Assembly: GCA_015680685.1 (NCBI GenBank)
Contig: MNCI01014752.1
Location: 432,489-496,488, forward strand
Reading direction: 5' to 3'
Length of the DNA stretch: 64,000 bases
Origin: Gnetum montanum
Taxonomy: Eukaryota > Streptophyta > Gnetopsida > Gnetales > Gnetaceae
The notes under the pieces were generated by a model. That model did not search any database. It saw only the letters and a program-made list of their open reading frames with translations, and was not told the DNA's origin. The translations under genes and the position numbers were made by a program. Shown here piece after piece: positions 58,154 to 64,000 of the stretch (the stretch's first letter is position 1; every line of letters begins with the position of its first letter).

Positions 58154-58429
58154 AAACTTTGGGTCACCAAGCAAACATCTATCTCTGCATGTAAACAATG
58201 TGTGCTAGAAGTAGAAATCTAAAGGTGTCTATACCCAATGGTTGACTGCTAATCCAAAAAGCAACACACTTTGCATGGAACTAGCTCAGATCCTAACATG
58301 TGTGTATGTCACAGGCATGGATGAACTTGAGCAAGTTCATCACCAACTCTCTGATGATACAAATGATGATACTCACTAAGAAGAGTTGGAAATTATTGAC
58401 AAATTCAAATAAGAGCCCCTTGAGCTGAA
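58154..58429 (+). other. Decayed protease-RT linker of G4
   Basis: This stretch corresponds to the variable linker of Athila-type pol. Asp/Gln-rich remnants such as DELEQVHHQLSDD near 58320 are visible, with stops. Confidence 0.4.
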
Positions 58430-59139
58430 AACATTACCAACTAGAATGAAATATGTATTTTTGAAGAATGGGAAGTAAGTTATAATCAATGTAAAACTTT
58501 CTCTAGAACAAAAAAAGATGTTCAAAGTAGTTGAAAGATTGTCAACAACTTTTTCTTGGTCTTATCTTGAATTCACAGGGATCGATTCTAGGATATGCCA
58601 GCATCACATCTACACTGAACTAACCATGAAGCCAAAATTATAGCCATAGAGGTGACTGAATCCCAAATTGAAGCAAATCATCAAGGAGGAAATTAAGAAA
58701 ATCATCAAGGTAAGGTTCATCTATCCAATTGCAAATAGCAAGTGGGTTAGCCCACTTGTAATTGTTCCAAAGAAAGATGGCAAGTGGCAGGTCTACATCA
58801 ATTTTAGGCTACTGAACATGTCAACATTCAAGGATCACTTTCCATTGCCATTTGTTAACTAGGTGCTTGACACAATAGTAGGGCATTGCTACTACAACTT
58901 CCTAGATGGTTATAGTGGCTATAACCAAATTCAAATTTCACCAGAGGACCAAGCAAAGACAACGTTCACAAGTTCTTGGAGGACTTTTTCATATTGTAAG
59001 ATGTCATTTGGTCTATGCAATGCTTCTACCACATTTTAGTGCTTGGTCTTGAGCATCTTTCAACAACAAATCGATAGTGGTATATAATTCTTCATGGATG
59101 ACTTCTCCACCTATGGAGCTACATTTAAGCAAGCCTTAG
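58430..59139 (+). pseudogene. Reverse transcriptase of G4, truncated
   Basis: It starts with ELKTLPTRMKYVFLKNGK, then KKIIKVRFIYPIANSKWVSP, YYNFLDGYSGYNQIQISPED, SYCKMSFGLCNAS and FFMDDFSTYG with both Asp intact. VCIDFR has become VYINFR, so one conserved Asp is Asn. The sequence stops after ATFKQALV at 59139, in the middle of the RT. RNase H and integrase do not follow. Confidence 0.85.
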
Positions 59140-60827
59140 TGTTGGCGATTGTTTGGGATGTGACCGCCAACGAGTGTCCTCAAACAGGATTTAGGTGCTT
59201 GCTGGTCTCTAGCAACACCAAGGCCCAGATACCTCCAAATAGACTCAGTAGTTAATGTGAGTATGTGTGTGTGCTATTGCGGTGTGCGGTTGTGAAAAAT
59301 AAAACAATTGCATTGTGTGTAAACTACAAATGACTTATCTTAAAGAGATTCAGACAACTTTGCTAAGTATTGTGAGTTGTTGAGAGTTCCTATTTTGTTC
59401 AATTACCTAGTCTATGTGGTCCTTATAATACCTACTTCTAACAAATAAAATTTTGTAAAAATAATTGAGCACAACTCTACGAATCTACTTCTAATTTTCC
59501 CTAAAGAAAGAAAAAGTTTCATAAGAAAACTAGAAATAGAGTGAGATTCAATGGAAATTAGAGATAAGAGAAAAAGAAAGCATATTTGTGTAAAGATCTC
59601 AAATATTTAAACAAGGTAAAATGATACCAGTAAACACTTCACAATAAAGCTATCCCAAATTCAATATCTATGAATTATTCAAACTTCCAAGGCTCAAATA
59701 AGCAATTTCTTCAAGACAATCCTACTATGTTACCAAAAAATTGCTGCGTACACTATCACGTACGAGACTTCATTTTGGCTAGATAATGGATGTCAACAAT
59801 TGCATTCAATAGAACCTTCAAAATACTTGACAATTTCTAATTGAAATACCACGGAGATTCACTTTAAAGATAAAAAGAAGATATTCTAGTCCCATCAAAA
59901 TACCAAAGATTTTCTGAACCCTCTTGACTATTGAATCGTTCATTGGCATGACCACAAGAAGAGGTTTTCTTACAACAATCCCAATAGTGGTTCTTATACG
60001 TTGCATAATAACCAAATTCACTACTAAAATGCTCTTAAGGCTTTCAAACACAAGCACTTCTATGGCAAAATTTTAATATAAATTTTCAATTATGCAACAA
60101 GAACAATAAGAGCAATCTAAAAATCCCAAAATTACTTGCCAATGATGATACTATCTAAACCACTAGCTAAACAATTTAAACAAAATAAAAATAAAACATA
60201 ACTCACAGGACTATGACAAAGAGGCTGAAATCTTTCCTTTAGCAAGCCATCTTACAAGCAATCTTTCACAATGTGTGACTCCAAGTGTGACCCCAAGTGT
60301 GTGATCCCAACTCTTCCAAAGTGTGTTGTATTGTCCCCTCCTTGTGATCCCAAGTGTTATGTATTTTTCTTCTTATCCCTGAAGCCTTTTTATAGGATTC
60401 AAAAGGTAGTTACATTCAAAATATCTTTGCTAACTTCTCTCCCAAGTAACTTGCCCAACAAGTTAGGAGATTACTTGCCCAACAAGTTAGGTAAGTTACA
60501 AAACTTTTGGGTGGTTATAATCACCATCGAGATAAAAAAGCTGCAGCTGACAAGTGTCCCATTTAATTGACAAGTGGTCCTTCAATTACCAAGTGGTCAC
60601 CATGGAGACAAAAAAGCTATAGTTGACAAGTGGCCTTTTTAATTGCCAAGTTTCTTCATGGTAATCAAAATTAAAATTAGTTACAAATATCATAGTTGTA
60701 ACTATCATAGGAAGTTACAACTTCCATAGGAATAAAAGGGATAATAACCAAATGTCCCTCTTTTTCTTAAATCACAATATATATTTTATTTAACTATGAA
60801 AAACCATCTGTTAGAAACCTTGCCACA
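59140..60827 (-). repeat. LTR-like stretch cutting G4
   Basis: It runs from TGTTGGCGATTG to TTGCCACA, so on the minus strand it would be TG...CA with roughly inverted ends. The minus strand has a CCTATAAAAAGG TATA box at about 60389-60400. Short repeats occur: ACTTGCCCAACAAGTTAGG twice (60446-60492), GATCCCAAGTGT several times (60290-60360), and a 37-bp unit ending TGACAAGTG twice. No target duplication is recognised and RT does not resume at the right, so it could also be another kind of repeat. Confidence 0.4.
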
Positions 60828-61439
60828 TATAAAATTTAGTTAAGAGACAAGGGTGTGCAGAATCAAGTATCAGCTCCAAGTTCCAAGACATATAGTCAAT
60901 ATTTATCATTCTTGATGTAGCCTTGTAGAAATTAACATCTGCTCAACATAACCACATTTGTTTCTACTAATTTTTTTCTTTTCTTTTGGGCAATTCCAGC
61001 AGGTTGAATTTTGAATGCCATCCTCAATGCAAAACCCAAATAATTAAGAGGCCTAATTTTGCAACTGAACCAAAACTCTGGTGGATGCTCTTTCAGAAAC
61101 CATAGCGTCACTACTCTTTTTGCCTAATAATGGTGTCGATTAAATCATGACTTCTCTTATGAGATATGCTCTCAATGATAGAACTGGTTGCAGAAAAAAT
61201 CACTATTCTTCTTCTATGGCCGTTGTGTATAACTTGGAACAGTTTCTTACTACAAATTCAGACTATTGCGTCATTGGCAACATGACAAGTATTGACTGGG
61301 CTGAATAGGAAATCAGTTTCCAAGAGGAAGGATACGCTGGTGGAGGATCTACCATTGCTGCATCCACAAGTGCCTTTCATGATTTATTTCAAACAGAACA
61401 AGTTTAACAATGTTTACTCAAAATCTTCTGAGAATTACT
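60828..61439. other. Low-copy-looking DNA, no gene recognised
   Basis: A plus-strand frame near 61170-61410 is open for about 45 codons either side of one TAG (NSDYCVIGNMTSIDWAE region) but matches no family I know. It may include decayed downstream parts of the minus-strand PPR pseudogene. Confidence 0.3.
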
Positions 61440-61975
61440 GCAATATTTTTGGCATCCTCCAGAAATGGATGTGTTGGTGTGCCATGGAAGAGACATAGGT
61501 TTGGAGCCCTTTTTCGAAATCTCCCAGGTGGCTGTGAGCATTAAGTGCACAGACAATAACAGTGGCTCTAGGCCCAACGTCATTACCCAAGGATTTCTAC
61601 ATCCGAGCAAAGAATTCTAGGGGTTAACCATTCTGGGAAAAGCTAGAAATGATCGAATTCCATGACACAATCTCTTTTATGCACCTTCTAGAATTCCTGC
61701 AATGCAGATTCAATATCTTGGCAACTTGTGAACAAACTGGCAACAAAGGTATGGCTTTGAAATCCATGTTTCAACTCATGGGAATGCATGTGTTTTTCCA
61801 GTTCCAGGGTCTGTGAATCGGTGCAGGCATTCAAAGCTATACAGAACCTAAAATTATTAGGACTACTAGAGGATTTGCACATTTGGTTGTATGAGTTAAT
61901 GGCTTCTACCGAAAATCCATTTCCAGCTTGGTCTCTTGCATCCACGCCGCCAACCCAAAATCTCTCCGTAGCACA
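61440..61975 (-). pseudogene. Pentatricopeptide-repeat (PPR) protein fragment
   Basis: The minus strand encodes several PPR units: AINSYNQMCKSSSSPNNFRF, CIALNACTDSQTLELEKHMH, KHGFQSHTFVASLF and DIESALQEF. In a shifted frame from about 61690 downward come IVSWNSIISSFSQNG, PLEFFARM and ATVIVCALNAHSHLGDFEKG. VSWNSII.....QNG and ALNA.....LE...HSH are signature turns of plant PLS-type PPR proteins, which bind organelle RNA. One frameshift and stops (after QNG and RM) show a broken copy. The start and the C-terminal E/DYW part are not found. It may be a retro-copied or truncated host gene. Confidence 0.7.
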
Positions 61976-62230
61976 AAGCGATTATTGCGGCTGCAACAAA
62001 AGAAAAACAAAACTTCCTCTGTCTACTGCTATTTTGCTACTGGATTCAACTTTTGCTGCTTTAATAGGAACGATGCTTTTGAGCAGAATGGACGTGGTGA
62101 TGAAAATTGCGTCATTTCCAAGCTCGTTTTGGAAGATTCAACTTGGCTATCTGATAACTCCACCGGCCTCATGTGCCTCCTGCTTCTTTCTTCTTTATTT
62201 TCCACTAGAGTCCATTACATGATTTTGTAA
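61928..62230 (+). CDS. Unassigned 100-codon ORF
   Basis: A plus-strand frame reads HAANPKSLRSTKRLLRLQQK, then DAFEQNGRGDENCVISKLVL and EDSTWLSDNSTG, ending LFSTRVHYMIL. The first part is Ser/Arg/Lys-rich like a transit peptide, and the last part is hydrophobic. It partly overlaps the PPR fragment on the other strand. It could be an exon of a host gene fragment or chance. I do not recognise it. Confidence 0.25.
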   Translation: MVSCIHAANPKSLRSTKRLLRLQQKKNKTSSVYCYFATGFNFCCFNRNDAFEQNGRGDENCVISKLVLEDSTWLSDNSTGLMCLLLLSSLFSTRVHYMIL

Positions 62231-62893
62231 ACCACTGACCATATTTAAAACACTCAGACATTTAAGTCCCGCATAATAGTGGGGACATTTAATTATAAGA
62301 AGCTCACAATCTTGATACCATTGCTCATCATCCAGGAGTCTAGAGAAAAATGAATTTTTTGTATCTCTTGCCACGATGTCTATGGTTGTCTTTGTTTCAA
62401 ACTTGGATGAATCTAATACAAGACAATCTACAAGTCACCCTGCACTTGTGCCTTGTATGGGAGCACATAAGTGAGTTACAACAAGGTGAATCTGTTGAGA
62501 TAGATGATAATTGATATCAATTATCCAACCATCATTGTCCCTTTTCAATTCCTCTAGATGTCTAGCCCTTTCAGCAATCCCTATTGTCCCAGCCTCTAAT
62601 CCCTACTGGCAGCAAATTATGTATGGAATTTCCTTACCAACACCTATAGTATAACCTTTTTGTTATTCCATGAAATGGCCAAATGTGCCAACATTTCTGC
62701 CCCCCTTAAAAGGCTTAAAGAAACTTATGCAACCTCATTTCAAAAGTGAAACATACTGAAAATTTCATTGAATTTTTACAGCTGAATAGAAATCTTTTTG
62801 GAGGAAAATTCTCATCAAACATAAGGTTTGATGGTATAAAAACCTCCTTCCTAAGAAAAAAAACAAGCTGTACATTATCAAGTCCTTCATGAA
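62231..62893 (-). repeat. Possible 3' LTR start with polypurine primer (minus)
   Basis: On the minus strand TTTAAGGGGGGCAGAAA (62694-62710) is an excellent polypurine primer followed by TGTTGGCACATTTGG (62693 downward), as at the start of an LTR. It would be the 3' LTR of the gypsy element whose protease lies at 63350-63787, with pol deleted. The other end of the LTR was not fixed. Between 62711 and 62893 weak coding-like sequence remains. Confidence 0.4.
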
Positions 62894-64000
62894 CTATTCT
62901 TGGGATGGAAACTGAATTGTAAGGGTTATCCTAGTAGGGATCCTCATCTCTCTAACTATTTCATAGAAAATTTTTGATGTGATGAAGGCTATTTTGTTGT
63001 TCTCTAGTTTGGTGGAGCTCTCAACTTGATCTACTAGAACTTTTTCTTTAGTACTCTTTTCATCTTCTTTTTCAGATGCACTCTTTTGTTCTCCCCAATT
63101 GGATCCTTCATTTTCCTCTTGGAAGACGAATGGTTCTTCCCATGCATCTTCATTGATTAATTCTTTTTTAGAACTATAATTTTCTTCAAGTGTACAAATT
63201 TTGTTTTCAAAACCTCCTTTTTCAACCATTTTACTTTTTCCTTTTGAAGTAATATTATCAATCATGAAAGGTTCACTATAGATGTATATTTGATTTGGTT
63301 CTCCTTTCCAAGGTAGCCACATGTGTGAATAATCTGTTGATATGTAACCTCAGAAATTTTTTCTCCAACTTCTACTCAATAAGAGACTATGCGAATCTGG
63401 TATATCTACCATTTGAATAGTTACTCTACTTCTGACGTGAGGTTCAAAAGCAATTTCCAATAGAACATTTGGTAATTGACCCACTATCTTCACTCTACTT
63501 TTATCCACTTGAACAATCTTTTTATTTGATTTTTTAGGAATCAAACCAAGTTTCTTACATATAGACAATGGCATTATAGTACACATAGATCTGGAATCAA
63601 CCAAACAATTATGTAAGTATTTATCCTTTAAATTCATTGTCAAAAGAAAAGGATGAGCTTCCTTATCATACAAGGTTTTTAATTTCTCATCATTATTAGA
63701 CACATAGCTTAACTCTGATTCTCTAACTCTCCTTTTACCTTTAATGAACTCTAAAGCCTTTCTTTGCTGATCTCCTATTTGAAGCAATTGATAAAAGCTA
63801 ATATTAGCCTTGACATGTTTAAGGTTTTCAAAAAAATCATACTCTCCATCACCAATAAAGCTTGATCTCTTTATCCATTTATTAAAAGTCTAATTTGCAG
63901 TGCTTTGCTCTACTTGATTGTCTTTACCTTTATTCATATCTCTTCTATTTGGCTCAAAAGCCTTTCTCTTAGTAGATGGATTAGTAATAACATTTGGGGG
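62894..64000 (-). pseudogene. Protease region of a second gypsy lineage (partial)
   Basis: On the minus strand the end of gag reads YDFFENLKHVKANISFYQLL and QIGDQQRKALE (63780-63870). The protease (63350-63787) has NCLVDSRSMCTIMPLSICKK, LGLIPKKS and DSHSLLLSRSWRKNF. The active-site D-S-G has become D-S-R, and the conserved LLLGR is LLLSR, both inactivating. A Glu/Lys-rich linker (62894-63322) follows, with IVREMRIPTRITLTIQFP at its end. RT does not follow in the window. This protease is clearly different from that of the G family and the Tat element. The element runs out of the window at the right. Confidence 0.75.

Overview
This window is intergenic DNA from a large plant genome, most like that of a conifer or other gymnosperm. 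It is AT-rich, depleted in CpG, and almost wholly made of old, nested LTR retrotransposons riddled with stop codons. The lineage is inferred from this character. No ordinary intact host gene is visible. All coordinates, splice sites and domain calls were read by eye, without alignment or search tools.

The commonest element is a Ty3/gypsy family, called G here, of Athila type. Its LTRs are about 820-910 bp with TGATGA...CATCA ends. Its primer site is a decayed match to plant tRNA-Asp. Its gag has an unusual short zinc knuckle, its protease has a DLG motif, and a coiled-coil-like accessory ORF lies just before the 3' LTR. Copies: G1 (minus, 1-3002: gag and 5' LTR); G2 (minus, 3930-10740: integrase, RNase H, RT, protease, gag, 5' LTR); G3 (plus, 14578-29820: 5' LTR, gag, protease, accessory ORF, 3' LTR, with RT and integrase missing); LTRs and 3' ends between 30384 and 35122; and G4 (plus, 35458-37861, resuming at 56586-59139: 5' LTR, gag, protease, RT).

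G3 is broken by a Ty1/copia element (15408-20153) inside its 5' LTR. Its accessory ORF is broken by another LTR element near 25923-28370. LINE fragments lie at about 13950-14498 and 30285-30383.

The most remarkable feature is an 18.7-kb Ty3/gypsy element of the Tat/Ogre type at 37862-56580, inserted in the gag of G4 with a perfect 5-bp target duplication (TTAGG) and paired 1.54-kb LTRs. It encodes a single gag-protease frame, RT with RNase H, a second RNase H of the Tat type, and integrase. Between protease and RT, on the opposite strand, lies an apparent eight-exon gene (48916 down to 44733). Its exons carry good splice sites and compatible phases and join into one frame of 1087 codons, broken only by stop codons. 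Its N-terminal part resembles the FCP1/NIF phosphatase-like fold with its catalytic acids lost. Copies of one short minisatellite bracket this antisense gene and recur after integrase.

The right end (59140-64000) holds an LTR-like stretch, a pentatricopeptide-repeat pseudogene fragment on the minus strand, an unassigned plus-strand ORF, and the protease region of a further minus-strand gypsy element running out of the window.
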